A stretch of DNA of 64,000 bases. Origin: Promethearchaeota archaeon (GTDB lineage Archaea; Asgardarchaeota; Lokiarchaeia; Sigyniarchaeales; SOKP01). This document shows positions 25,319-35,828 of the stretch, piece after piece; the first letter of the stretch is position 1, and each line of letters starts with the position of its first letter. The notes under the pieces are model-generated. The model saw only the letters and a list, made by a program, of their open reading frames with translations. It did not search any database and was not told where the DNA came from. The translations under genes were made by a program, and so were the position numbers. The stretch covers positions 1 through 64,000 of the forward strand of contig JAUVXW010000005.1 in assembly GCA_030603385.1 (NCBI GenBank). The letters run 5' to 3'.

Positions 25319-26509
25319 TTATATTAATAAAAAGAAGAGCCAATAAAAACCAATTAATATTATAAAAGATATAAAAATCGGTTTTCCTAAGATCTTTACA
25401 ACTTTTTTGAAATCAGTCTCAAAATAATCTGTACTATAGGCAACACATGGATGGATTGGGGTGATGAGATATCCTAAAAAAATTGAAACGTAGATAAAAA
25501 TGAAATCTAAGAGCGGCATGGTAAAGACAGCATTTTGCTCGAGATAAATGCGAATTAAGATTAAAATTGGTAATTGAATCCTTCCTGTTGCAAAGCCTAG
25601 GAAGAAACCAATTAATATTAAAAGAAAGACTGATAAATTTAAGCTAGCTATTTCCTCAGGAGCACCAGAAAGAATAAATACTTCTAAAAATATAAACATG
25701 GAAAATATTATCAATGGGAAACGCCAAATTTTCATTCTTTTCGATATACTTTTAATACGTGAGAACTTCATGCTTCCAAATCGTAAAGCTAACCCAATAC
25801 TAAAAACAAGGGCAACAAGAAGAAATATTTCGGGAACACGCAGATTAAAAATTGTTCTTCCAATAAAATCTATTATTGGGGCGATAATAATTGGAAGCAT
25901 GTTATGAAGTGCTCTCTTAAGATCTCTTTCCCCTTGTTCTGAAAAAGGAGAAACATCTTTAATCAACGTGAGATATCCCACTAACCACATTATTATCAAA
26001 CAAGGCAATAATCCAATTACTATTATATAAAGATTAATACCAGTAAGAATGCTTGCTAAAATCAATGAAGAAGATAAAGGATAAATCAGGATTAGCATAT
26101 GTCGATACCAAACATTGATTGATACTTTTTTACTTGAATCTTCTTCAGAATCAATCTGTTCTACAATAGGGGCTGACATCAAAGCTCCTCCTGGTACGGG
26201 TAATAAGCCAAATAAGGCAGGAATGGTCATGAGAGAAGCTTTTCGTGAAACTCGCATTTTTTGAATCATCTCCCTCATTAGTCCAGATTCCTCCATAATC
26301 CCTCCTAAGATAGATATAAGTGTAACAATAATCATCAATACGAGAATAGTTGGATTTGTTACCACATTGATCAATGATTGTAAGATGTCAGCACCTGCCA
26401 AAATGGCAAAACCTACAGCTCCTAAGGAAAGTGTAAGACTTAACTCATACTTAGAAAGAATCATGACTATGCATATAATGATGACAAAACTCAGCCACGC
26501 AGGTAACAT
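25319..26509 (-). CDS. DUF401-type integral membrane transporter
   Basis: 396 residues with about ten hydrophobic segments, resembling the archaeal/bacterial DUF401 family of the ion-transporter superfamily. Two characteristic re-entrant-type motifs are visible: LLPVPGGALMSAPIVEQ near residue 111 and LITPIHPCVAYSTDYF near 351. The substrate is unknown. It lies about 100 bp upstream of the glycosyltransferase on the same strand and could belong to the same unit. Confidence 0.82.
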   Translation of the reverse strand: MLPAWLSFVIIICIVMILSKYELSLTLSLGAVGFAILAGADILQSLINVVTNPTILVLMIIVTLISILGGIMEESGLMREMIQKMRVSRKASLMTIPALFGLLPVPGGALMSAPIVEQIDSEEDSSKKVSINVWYRHMLILIYPLSSSLILASILTGINLYIIVIGLLPCLIIMWLVGYLTLIKDVSPFSEQGERDLKRALHNMLPIIIAPIIDFIGRTIFNLRVPEIFLLVALVFSIGLALRFGSMKFSRIKSISKRMKIWRFPLIIFSMFIFLEVFILSGAPEEIASLNLSVFLLILIGFFLGFATGRIQLPILILIRIYLEQNAVFTMPLLDFIFIYVSIFLGYLITPIHPCVAYSTDYFETDFKKVVKILGKPIFISFIILIGFYWLFFLLI

Positions 26510-26630
26510 ATCTTTGAAAGTAAATGGTTTTTTGATAATATTTCGAATTTCTTTCTTTAAAAAATAAATTTTATAAAAATCTTACAGCGATATTGGTTTT
26601 AAAAGGAAAAAATTTCATTCTCTCTATAAT

Positions 26631-28778
26631 ATGCAAATTGAATCAAAGAAGTATTTTAATGGACCACATCTTAAAAGAGATATCGTTCATTATCGACATT
26701 ATCAAAATAATATTATAAATAGTTGTAAGAATAAAAATTCTTTAGTAGTTTTACCAACAGGCTTAGGAAAAACAATTATTGGTATTTTATTAATTGCTTA
26801 TTCTCTAAAAAAATATCCGAGGGCAAAATTAATAATCCTCGCTCCAACCAGACCCTTAGTTTCTCAGCATAAAGCTTCTTGTGAAAAGTTTCTTAACATT
26901 AGTTCTGAAGAAATCATATCATTCACAGGTAAGATACCACCAGATAAGAGGATCCTTTTATTTGAAAAGGCAAAGATCATCATCTCTACCCCTCAAGTAA
27001 TAAATAATGATTTAATAAGAGGACGTTATGATTTAAGGCACGTTTCATTAATCATCTTCGATGAAGCTCATAAAACAAAAGGAAATTACTCTTATAATTT
27101 AATTTCAAAAGAATATATTAACACCTGTAATGATCCGTTGATTTTAGGATTAACAGCATCACCAGGAAAAGATTATGAGCGTATTCAATTAATATGTGAT
27201 AATTTGCATATTGAGAATATTGTTTTTAGAAATTATGAAGATGAGGATGTTAAAGATTATATATATGACATAGACACATACATAAATTTAGTGACCCTAC
27301 CGACAAGAATGTTAGAATTAAGCCAAGTTTGGCAAAATTTATTTAGCAAATTTTTAAGATTCTTTATAGATCGAAAGTTAATTAACCCCTACAAGAAATA
27401 CTACTCAAAATTAGATTTTCTGAGAATTACACATGATTTAACTCTTTCGTTCAGATATGAAAAAGATTATATTTCAGAAGAAGAGTATTTAGATTATTTG
27501 TTTTATCACGATCCAAAAATAATCGATATAATTAAAGAAAATGATATTGATGTTAATGCAGTATATTCATATTGCTCAAGTTGTATTTCATTACTACATG
27601 CTAAGGATTTAATTGAAACTCAAAACATTTCACTTTTTATATCTTTTTTAGAGAGAATTAAATATAGAGCTGAACAAGGGATATTATCTGCAAAGAGAAT
27701 AGTGAATTCAAAACATTTTAAATTTGTTAATTCTGCAATTGAAGAAGAAGATTTATCAAATTTAACTCATCCAAAAATAAATAAGATTATTTCAATCATA
27801 CGTGAAGAAATAGAGGAATTTAACAATAAAAAAATCATTATTTTTACACAGTTTAGAGAGATGGCAGAATTCCTAAAAAATAAACTAAAATATGAATTTC
27901 AAAATCAATTAAAAATTGAGAAATTTATTGGTCAATCTTCAAAAATTGATGACATAGGATTTTCTCAAAAAGTACAATCAGAAATTCTACAAAAATTTAG
28001 AGAAGATAAAATCAATGTTCTAATTGCAACTAGTGTTGCTGAAGAAGGATTAGATATCCCAAACGTAGATGCCATATTATTTTATGAACCAGTCCCTTCT
28101 GAAATTAGATTAATTCAAAGGCGTGGAAGAACTGGCAGATATGCCCCCGGAAGATGTTATATACTTGTAACTGAAGATACTGTTGATATTCCTTTCTACA
28201 TTGTTGCCAGGAGAAAGGAAGGTTCCATGAAATCCGTTTTAAGAGATTATGAGCAAATACAATTAAGTGAGAATTTAGAACGTAAATCAATTATATTCTC
28301 AAAACAAGATATAAACAAATGTTCCGATTTAGAACTCATCCAAAATTTTAAGGAAAGAAGAGAAAGAGAAAAAGAAATTTTGGCGAACCGTTCTATTGAG
28401 GATATCCTTAACCAATTAGATGAATTTTGTAATAGTAAGGATTATGAAAAATTAAAGGAATGTGGTGTGACTTTTTATTCAGACTTAATAAAAATGGAAC
28501 TCCCCGCTATGAAAAATAAGATATTGAAATTAAAAGGAAAAAAAAATCCCAATCAAAGTAAAAGAAAAGTGTATCTAAATAAAAACGTAAAATCTTTAAT
28601 CAATATGGTAAAAACTTATGGAGAAAATTGTAAAATAGATTTTAAAGAATTACTAGAGCTTGCTAAGGAGGAAGAAATAGTAGATCGGAAGTTCTATATC
28701 CATTTTAATCAAGCATGTTTTCGGGGGTATCTTAGAAAACAAGAGAATTATGTTCATTTTGTTATGGATTATGATTGA
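26631..28778 (+). CDS. hef: Hef-like superfamily 2 helicase, no nuclease domain
   Basis: ATP-dependent helicase of the Hef/MPH1/FANCM family acting on stalled replication forks. Motifs: PTGLGKT (residues 42-48), APTRPLV, DEAH near 143, LTASPG near 173, ATSVAEEGLDIP near 466, and QRRGRTGR near 495, with the family's helical insert between the RecA lobes (about 190-380). Euryarchaeal Hef adds an XPF nuclease and HhH domain. Here the 715-residue protein instead ends in a Lys-rich helical tail of about 150 residues, so the nuclease must be separate or absent. Stop is 47 bp from the convergent giant gene. Confidence 0.92.
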   Translation: MQIESKKYFNGPHLKRDIVHYRHYQNNIINSCKNKNSLVVLPTGLGKTIIGILLIAYSLKKYPRAKLIILAPTRPLVSQHKASCEKFLNISSEEIISFTGKIPPDKRILLFEKAKIIISTPQVINNDLIRGRYDLRHVSLIIFDEAHKTKGNYSYNLISKEYINTCNDPLILGLTASPGKDYERIQLICDNLHIENIVFRNYEDEDVKDYIYDIDTYINLVTLPTRMLELSQVWQNLFSKFLRFFIDRKLINPYKKYYSKLDFLRITHDLTLSFRYEKDYISEEEYLDYLFYHDPKIIDIIKENDIDVNAVYSYCSSCISLLHAKDLIETQNISLFISFLERIKYRAEQGILSAKRIVNSKHFKFVNSAIEEEDLSNLTHPKINKIISIIREEIEEFNNKKIIIFTQFREMAEFLKNKLKYEFQNQLKIEKFIGQSSKIDDIGFSQKVQSEILQKFREDKINVLIATSVAEEGLDIPNVDAILFYEPVPSEIRLIQRRGRTGRYAPGRCYILVTEDTVDIPFYIVARRKEGSMKSVLRDYEQIQLSENLERKSIIFSKQDINKCSDLELIQNFKERREREKEILANRSIEDILNQLDEFCNSKDYEKLKECGVTFYSDLIKMELPAMKNKILKLKGKKNPNQSKRKVYLNKNVKSLINMVKTYGENCKIDFKELLELAKEEEIVDRKFYIHFNQACFRGYLRKQENYVHFVMDYD

Positions 28779-28824
28779 TTAAATTATGAGTTAAACTCAT
28801 AATTAAATTTATAAAATTAGATAG

Positions 28825-31800
28825 TTATTTTATTTTTGCATCTTTCTTTCTTAAAAAGTAGAATCCTAAAACCATGAGCGTTAATAATACAGGGAAAACA
28901 ATAACAGCGGGATTACCTCCACTGAAGAGGAATAAATAATATGAAATCGTTAATATTGAAGCAAAGAAGGCTATTACACTTCCATATTGGCTCGCAAAAT
29001 TTTTGAGATGACGCATAACCATATTTACTTTAAAATTTGTGCTTTTTATTACTTCTAGTTCAGTTTCGTCTAAATCATCTAATATTTCTGGATTTTCATA
29101 GTAAATTCCAAACCTAGGGTCATACTTGCCCTGTAATTCTCCTGAACTTATTAAAAATAATAGATGGTTTTGGATGTTTTGTTTCTTTATTTTTAATTCA
29201 TTATTTAAGAAACCTGTAGTTAAGAATTCATTCGCAACTGCTTTAATTGTCATTTCAATATAGGATTTCAATATTAATCTTTCTAATGATTTTACTTTTT
29301 CATTTAAGATCTCATTATATTCACTGATAAATTTATTAAAATCTTCTAAAAGAAATCTAGATAGTTGGTTAAAGTTTTTTGATTGTCTATTGTATTCTTT
29401 AATCTTTATTGTGGCATTTCTTTTAATTTCCTTGATTTCTGCTTCAATAGTCTTAGCTCTCTTATGAATTATTACATTGATTTTTTTAAATTCTTTTATT
29501 TCAATATTATCCTCTACCTTTCTCTCAAGATTTCCAAGTAACTGGCTCAAGTTAATTTTACTATTATTTATGAAATCTATTAATTTCTCACGGAAAGATT
29601 CATTTTTCATAATCTCTATTTGATCGTTAATTTTTATTACTTTAATGTTGAATTCCTCTAAATATTCGCTCTTCTTCTTAACAAACATTTCTCTTATCTC
29701 TGGTATTAATTTGTTCGAACTCTCTGTCTTATTTGCAGTATTTCTTATTTCATTTCCTATGTTATCTTCTGTTTGCCTTGATTTTTCTCTAAAATCTTGT
29801 TTCTTAATTCCAAAGTCTTCTTGAATATCATTGTAAGAATCATATTCTTCAGATTCTTTTAAAAACCTATTATAATATTCTTTTAACTCTATTTTAAGTG
29901 AATTATATTGCTGTTCAATGAAATTTTGCATAGAATTAAAGAGATTTAAGTTAATACTTATTTTATTTATAGCATTTCTATCATTTTCTATTATTGATTC
30001 GAAGTATTCTTTAGTTTCAAGGAATTCTTGCCATTCTTGATTTATTTGGAGCTCATTTACTTTATTATAAAATTTCTTTGGGATAACTTCTTCAAAAACT
30101 CTTAGATCACTGATTCTATTTTGAAGTTCTAACATATTTGTGTTTAAATTTAAGTTTCTAATACTTGAGTCATAAAGGGCTAATATCTTACCAACTCTTT
30201 CTCTGTTCAATTTTAATAATTGATTTTCAATATAATTTCTTAATTCTTTATTTAAATAATAAAAATCTGTATATATCAGAATAGTTTTATCACTTTCATT
30301 CAACTCAGCATTAATTTTTGAAATATCTATCATATCTTTCAATCTTTTAATTAAAACCTTACATGAAAGTTTAACGTCATCTTTTAAATCTATAAGCCTG
30401 ATATTATTAGTTTTTTTCTCTACTGCCATAATATTTATTCTATTCGAAATTATATCATTAACATATTCATCTTTTAAATCAGAAATCTCATTTTGAAAGA
30501 AACTAGTGAATTTCTCCCACTGAAGGATTGTTAATTTGGATTTCTCATCAAAATTTTCTATATTTTTATTACAACTGTTAAATTTTTTAGCAAATACTTT
30601 ATTTGTCTTGTCAAAACTAGCATCAAGAAGGTCAAATTCTTTAGTTATATCTGCAATTTTTAAATTATCTGATTGATTAAATTTATTCTTGATATCAGCT
30701 AACTCCGTTTTTAATTTAATAACCTCTTGCGAAACAAATTCATCAAAATCTTTTATTTCGGTTTTATTTCTTTCAATTATGACTTTATCTTTTAAAAATT
30801 GTGCCTGTTTAGCTATTGAGTCAATAATACTTGATTCTAAATTTTCAAGATTATCCTGTAAATGCTTATAAAGTAAATAGAGCTTCTGCTTTTCTTTTAT
30901 CTTATCTTTGACAGTAGATTGTAGGTTTTTAATTTCAGTTAATTTTTCATTTAAAACAACATCAGATTCTTTTTTAATAACATTGAAAGCCTCTTGAAAT
31001 TGATTTTCTACTATTTTACTTTTAATATTTTCACCGATTTCTGAAATATCATTATTCAACTTTTCATTGATTATAATGATCTTTTTTAAATTCGTCCTAA
31101 AAAATTGAAAACCCTCATGATAAAATTGATACTCATTTTCGAATTTTTCTTTAATCCTAACCCATTTGTTAATTATTTCTCTATGTTTTTCGACTATTTC
31201 ATTTTCTTTTGTCGTGATTTGCTGAGATATATTAAATATTACTTTATCATACTTGCTAATATCATCAGATATTTGATTCAATTGAGGAATGATTAGATTA
31301 AATTTGTTTTCAATATATTCTTTCTCGAGCGTTTCACTAAAAAGCTTCTTAAACGCATCTAATTTTTTCTTTAAATCTTCTTCTATTATAATAAGCTTTT
31401 CATTTAAATTTTCCAATAATCTATTTATATTTCTTATTGTTTCCTTTTCCTGGATCTTACCTTTAAGATAAGAATCAACTTCTACTAGCTCATTTTGTAG
31501 AGTGGAATATACTTTATTCCACTGAGCAATTTCAGCACCTAATATGGCACGGATATTACTATAATATAAAATTTCATTAAATGAATTTTCAATGTTTTCA
31601 TTTAGGAAGTCAGCTTCCATTATGGCATCTTTTATTACAAATTTCAATCTTTCCTTGGCATAATCGATTTCATCAATTAAAAGATAACTATCTATTTCTT
31701 CCCTTATTTGATTTCCAATGTTTTTAAGTTTTAAAGTCATATTATATATATCATTCTTAATATCCTCTAATTTCTCTTTTTCCTCCGAAATTCTTTCTGT

Positions 31801-33231
31801 ATTTATTTCTGTGTCTGACACAATCACTTTTTCTAAATTGTAATTTAAATAAAAGTTATATTTTGTTTTAGCTAGGAAACCTTTTTTAGTTCTGATATTT
31901 CCCTTGAAGAAATTTCTCGAAATCATATCCTTGATGATAGGAAAAATATCTTCTTTTAGCTTGAGATGTTCCAAATTCAAAGTTCTATGTTTCTTAAACA
32001 TATCTGAAAGGGAAACAATACTTTTAGTGCTAATTTGATTATAAAACTTCTGAATGAATTCCTGTTTCCCTCTACTAAGATTTCGAACATAATTTTTAAA
32101 TTCAATATTATTATCTAAAATTCTAATATTAAAATTATAATTGAGATTAATATATGAGATGAGGTCTTCAATATCATTGGATAATCCAAATGTAGTTTTT
32201 AATTGGTTTAGATCAATATAATTTTCTTTTTCTAATTCTTTAAACAATACTCTTTCTATTTCACCAATAAACTTTTTCCAAATTAATGATAAAAGAATTA
32301 TCAGTTTTGAAATTTCCATCAATTGAATAGTGGTCCAATTTTCTTCGCTACTTAAGACTTCATTTAATTTATTATTGATATAAATATACACGCCTGAAGG
32401 ATTATAATCTAATAACCATGAATAAATATTAAGGATATACACTATCCAAAAAGTTTCATTAAGATTTTCTGTTTGATTAAAACCAAATCCACCAGTCTCT
32501 TTTTGAAATTGAAGAAGATATTGGAGTTCCTTATCTTTAACTTCGGATTCTAAATCCAAATATTTCAAACATAAAAATTTATAAATTATAGCTTGGGTCT
32601 TTTTTTTACTATCCCCGATATACGAACGGAATTGTTCTCTACTATTTCGAATATCTACACCTAAAAGCGTGAAAATTTCTAATACGTAAAATAGAGTCCT
32701 TGCTGGAGAGATTACTCTACAGATAACACACTCTTTATCATGACAATGTAGAAATGAATTTCCTTTCCTAAGTGATAAAATAAAGTTTTTAATCTCTTCC
32801 TTAATATGATTCTGACCTTCAGAAGAAAAATACTCTTTTAAAAGACCTAGACTTTTCAAGCTACCTAATGCTAAATAAGTAGAGTAAATATCGGGGTGTT
32901 TTTGAGGATCAAGTGAAAGTTTAAAGCCTAATTGCTCATATTGTCTAATTTCACACTTTTTTATATATCTAAAGATCTCATTTCTAACTTTTTTCCTTTC
33001 TTCTTTAGTATATTTCCTAAATAAGGTAAACCAAAACACATTTTCTAGGGTTAAGTTAGGCTCATTTAGTAAATTATCTTTAAAATAATTATAAAATGAA
33101 ACTAATTTGTTAAAATCCCTTAAATAATAGTTCCCAATATTTCTTTTTTTAATATTGACAAATGATCTAAATGGCTCTTTCTTAAATTTAGTAATATATG
33201 GATAAGCAGACTTCTGTTCTATATTAAGCAA
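28825..33231 (-). CDS. Giant coiled-coil membrane protein with N-terminal alpha-toroid-like domain
   Basis: 1468 residues. Roughly residues 100-310 carry prenyltransferase/terpene-cyclase-type repeats, clearest at LLQFQKETGGFGFNQTENLNETFWIVYIL near 235, with a small Cys cluster (CHDKECVIC) near 160. Residues 480-1370 are long heptad-rich coiled coils with few breaks. The C-terminus has two adjacent membrane segments (about 1417-1436 and 1441-1460) and a basic cytosolic end. No Walker motifs, so it is not an SMC ATPase. The plan, a globular head on a long rod anchored at the membrane, suggests a tether or scaffold. Function unknown; the family is not named to my knowledge. Confidence 0.8.
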   Translation of the reverse strand: MLNIEQKSAYPYITKFKKEPFRSFVNIKKRNIGNYYLRDFNKLVSFYNYFKDNLLNEPNLTLENVFWFTLFRKYTKEERKKVRNEIFRYIKKCEIRQYEQLGFKLSLDPQKHPDIYSTYLALGSLKSLGLLKEYFSSEGQNHIKEEIKNFILSLRKGNSFLHCHDKECVICRVISPARTLFYVLEIFTLLGVDIRNSREQFRSYIGDSKKKTQAIIYKFLCLKYLDLESEVKDKELQYLLQFQKETGGFGFNQTENLNETFWIVYILNIYSWLLDYNPSGVYIYINNKLNEVLSSEENWTTIQLMEISKLIILLSLIWKKFIGEIERVLFKELEKENYIDLNQLKTTFGLSNDIEDLISYINLNYNFNIRILDNNIEFKNYVRNLSRGKQEFIQKFYNQISTKSIVSLSDMFKKHRTLNLEHLKLKEDIFPIIKDMISRNFFKGNIRTKKGFLAKTKYNFYLNYNLEKVIVSDTEINTERISEEKEKLEDIKNDIYNMTLKLKNIGNQIREEIDSYLLIDEIDYAKERLKFVIKDAIMEADFLNENIENSFNEILYYSNIRAILGAEIAQWNKVYSTLQNELVEVDSYLKGKIQEKETIRNINRLLENLNEKLIIIEEDLKKKLDAFKKLFSETLEKEYIENKFNLIIPQLNQISDDISKYDKVIFNISQQITTKENEIVEKHREIINKWVRIKEKFENEYQFYHEGFQFFRTNLKKIIIINEKLNNDISEIGENIKSKIVENQFQEAFNVIKKESDVVLNEKLTEIKNLQSTVKDKIKEKQKLYLLYKHLQDNLENLESSIIDSIAKQAQFLKDKVIIERNKTEIKDFDEFVSQEVIKLKTELADIKNKFNQSDNLKIADITKEFDLLDASFDKTNKVFAKKFNSCNKNIENFDEKSKLTILQWEKFTSFFQNEISDLKDEYVNDIISNRINIMAVEKKTNNIRLIDLKDDVKLSCKVLIKRLKDMIDISKINAELNESDKTILIYTDFYYLNKELRNYIENQLLKLNRERVGKILALYDSSIRNLNLNTNMLELQNRISDLRVFEEVIPKKFYNKVNELQINQEWQEFLETKEYFESIIENDRNAINKISINLNLFNSMQNFIEQQYNSLKIELKEYYNRFLKESEEYDSYNDIQEDFGIKKQDFREKSRQTEDNIGNEIRNTANKTESSNKLIPEIREMFVKKKSEYLEEFNIKVIKINDQIEIMKNESFREKLIDFINNSKINLSQLLGNLERKVEDNIEIKEFKKINVIIHKRAKTIEAEIKEIKRNATIKIKEYNRQSKNFNQLSRFLLEDFNKFISEYNEILNEKVKSLERLILKSYIEMTIKAVANEFLTTGFLNNELKIKKQNIQNHLLFLISSGELQGKYDPRFGIYYENPEILDDLDETELEVIKSTNFKVNMVMRHLKNFASQYGSVIAFFASILTISYYLFLFSGGNPAVIVFPVLLTLMVLGFYFLRKKDAKIK

Positions 33232-33452
33232 ATTAAAATAAACCTGAAAAACTAAATATTATTATTTTGTAATTAATGAAAATCTTGACATATATTTTTG
33301 TTGAAATTAGAATTATTATGTTTAATTTTAGTTTAGTGAAAACAAGATACTTAAAACTATTAGAATTGCCTTAATAGATTGTTATTAAATCGTGTTAATG
33401 AAAAGAACAAGAAAAAAATAATGTATTTCAATAAATTACTCCGGCTATATCA

Positions 33453-34070
33453 TTATTGCTTTTTAGATGATGAGTAAGCGTGTTTCCTAGTAAAATATAC
33501 GAAGATACTTGCGATTACAACAGAAGCTATAATGAGATATAATATACCATATAGATATCCCGGTGATCTTGAAGTATAAACTGCCACATAAATGTATATA
33601 ACTCCTGACATGCCTAAATTCTCATTTACAGAAGAATCTTTAGCTGTCACCTTAAAAAAATATGTCATATGATTAGGATAGGATGTTATATTATCCCATG
33701 TGAAAGACCATTTGCTTCCTTCATCATTAATCATTGAAGCATTAAAGAGTGACGTAGTAGCATTTAAAACTTCTATTGAAACGTTTCCAAGTAAAGGTGG
33801 GTTGTCATCTGTAATATTCACGATTATATCATAAGATTTACCCGTAAAAAGTGTATCATTTATGTCAGGTTTAATAAACACGATAACAGGGGCAGTTGTA
33901 TCATTATTAGCAGATTTAATTGTATAAGGGAATTTACGTTCATCCATTATATCATCAGTACCAATAGTAGTTAAGGGTGTCTGTGGAATAATAAGAACAG
34001 TGAGATTGGCAAAACAAATAATAAATAGAAGCACAATCTTGGTTTTTCTCTTTGTTAACATAGCATTCAT
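33453..34070 (-). CDS. Anchored surface protein with Ig-like domain
   Basis: 205 residues: basic start and signal segment (about 9-30), then one Ig/cadherin-like beta domain beginning DTTAPVIVFIKP (near 57) with conserved ITDDNPP and WDNITSYPNHMTYFFKVTAKDSS strands, rich in N-glycosylation sites, and a C-terminal membrane helix (about 172-192) with a basic tail. The second in-frame ATG (codon 4) is an equally good start. It is on the same strand as the C13 protease gene 151 bp upstream. Confidence 0.72.
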   Translation of the reverse strand: MNAMLTKRKTKIVLLFIICFANLTVLIIPQTPLTTIGTDDIMDERKFPYTIKSANNDTTAPVIVFIKPDINDTLFTGKSYDIIVNITDDNPPLLGNVSIEVLNATTSLFNASMINDEGSKWSFTWDNITSYPNHMTYFFKVTAKDSSVNENLGMSGVIYIYVAVYTSRSPGYLYGILYLIIASVVIASIFVYFTRKHAYSSSKKQ

Positions 34071-34220
34071 TTGTGATTCTATACAAATGTTATATTAAGT
34101 AAGAATAAATTCTAAGTTTCATATAAAGTTAAGTCAGAAAAATATCAGCAGTTAGAATTTAAAAAAATATGTCATAATTTTATTCTTTATTAGAATAAAA
34201 TGCAAAAAAAAAGAATTAAG

Positions 34221-35741
34221 TTATAGTTGAGGAGTATTGTTAAAACTCCAAGTATTTTTTATTCCTAAGTTATCTTGAATCAAAGGTGACTGAATATCAT
34301 TTATCGTCAGCACTTGTCCTGAAGGTATCCAATTTTTAGCATAATTAAAAGCCTCTTCTATCGTTCGATTTTGACTCAATTGAACCCAAAAATGATGAAA
34401 GAACCAAGTTCCTGCAAAACCATCAGCATTATTGTTATTTCGCCAACACCATGAAAGAACGTCTGTAGACGAAGTGATTAGAATAGCTTTTGGTAGGTCA
34501 TACCAACTGTATGGATCTTGATGAAGAAAATTACCGCTAAAACAAATATCGATATTTATCAGCATTCTCTCACAATTAATCTGCTTTATGAGATTAAAAA
34601 ATTCTAGTTCAGTAATATAGCTATCATCTGCCTCGAAATGGAATGTAGCATTTCCATCACCGAGTACTGCATTTGAACCATGGTCCACCATATAGAGTAT
34701 CAATTGATCTTTTGACTTAATGCTGGAGGCAAAAGAACCAGAAACAGAAATATTCAATTCTTGTTTAAACCTACTTGCATTTACATCATCATTTTCTACA
34801 TCAATTTTTGCAACAACTCCAGACCTATTTAAATCGTTAGGAATCCCATCAGACGTTTCAATATCTATCACATCATCCCCAGTATGATAAAGCATTAAAA
34901 ATATATTATCATCTGTGTATCCCTGATCCTTTAAAATCCAGTAAACTTGGAGGGCTTGAGCGGGAAAACCATCTGAGTTGATATTACTTGGTGGTGGTGT
35001 CGGAATTGGAGGCGGAAACCAATATTCTACTTTGACATCATCAAAAAGCACCATCTCCCCTCCAGTCATATTACCCTCAACTGCTAAAACTAAATGTAAT
35101 TGTGTGATTTCGTTTATAGAAGAACTATTGGCAATACCAGTTGCATTTAAAAATGTCCATCCCGCAAAAGGTCCAAAAATACCATTTGACCAGTCTGTTC
35201 TCACTACAACATTGCTAGAATTTAACCATCGTAAACCTATTCTTGCTCCAGCCCCGGGAGGTATTATTACAGCAGGATTAATAGGTGGTGTGTTTATATT
35301 AGTTGTGATATTAACCCATGCGGATAGATTATATGCCGCAAATTTGAATAGTGGATAATATTTTGTCCAATTGTATACTAATTCCATATTAACATATTTA
35401 GGTGTGGCTGGAGTTTTAACAATAAATTGTACAAACCCAGGAGTATCATGTCCAGGTAGATTACTCTCTTGTACTATATATCCATTGGGAAAATCTACAA
35501 ACTGGGGCCATCTATTGGTTTCAGTACTAAAGTTCGCATCTTCCCCATTATTGAAATCAGGAAAACCCTCCTTTCTATAGAAATCGTTTGCACTACATAG
35601 AATAATTGCTTTTCTCTCTCCCGGGATTTCCTCTCTTCGTGTTGTTTGGAGGTATAATGGCAAAAAAGAAAAAATCAAGACCATTATCAATATAAAAACA
35701 ACCAGAGGACCGTATTTCATTAAATTTTTTTTCGATTCCAT
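34221..35741 (-). CDS. C13/caspase-like cysteine protease, membrane-anchored, with inserted beta domain
   Basis: Clan CD protease related to legumain and GPI8. An N-terminal signal anchor (residues 9-31) leads to the first strand of the protease domain (RKAIILCSANDFY), which is interrupted by about 200 residues of jelly-roll-like, N-glycosylation-rich sequence, probably carbohydrate-binding. The fold then resumes at FPAQALQVYWILKDQG. The catalytic His is in LYMVDHGS near 352 and the Cys in IDICFSGNF near 400. A putative extracellular protease acting on surface proteins. Whether it has transamidase activity like GPI8 is not shown. Confidence 0.83.
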   Translation of the reverse strand: MESKKNLMKYGPLVVFILIMVLIFSFLPLYLQTTRREEIPGERKAIILCSANDFYRKEGFPDFNNGEDANFSTETNRWPQFVDFPNGYIVQESNLPGHDTPGFVQFIVKTPATPKYVNMELVYNWTKYYPLFKFAAYNLSAWVNITTNINTPPINPAVIIPPGAGARIGLRWLNSSNVVVRTDWSNGIFGPFAGWTFLNATGIANSSSINEITQLHLVLAVEGNMTGGEMVLFDDVKVEYWFPPPIPTPPPSNINSDGFPAQALQVYWILKDQGYTDDNIFLMLYHTGDDVIDIETSDGIPNDLNRSGVVAKIDVENDDVNASRFKQELNISVSGSFASSIKSKDQLILYMVDHGSNAVLGDGNATFHFEADDSYITELEFFNLIKQINCERMLINIDICFSGNFLHQDPYSWYDLPKAILITSSTDVLSWCWRNNNNADGFAGTWFFHHFWVQLSQNRTIEEAFNYAKNWIPSGQVLTINDIQSPLIQDNLGIKNTWSFNNTPQL

Positions 35742-35828
35742 TAAATATCACATAGTTTTAATTTGATTTCAGTTATAAAATAATACTAAAATAATTGTAC
35801 TTTAAAGTAGAATTACGCGATTTTTTAA

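Noticed and set aside
34978..35358. Open frame opposite the C13 protease gene
   Set aside because: Antisense shadow of a gene with clear catalytic residues; Gly/Ile-rich composition follows from the other strand.
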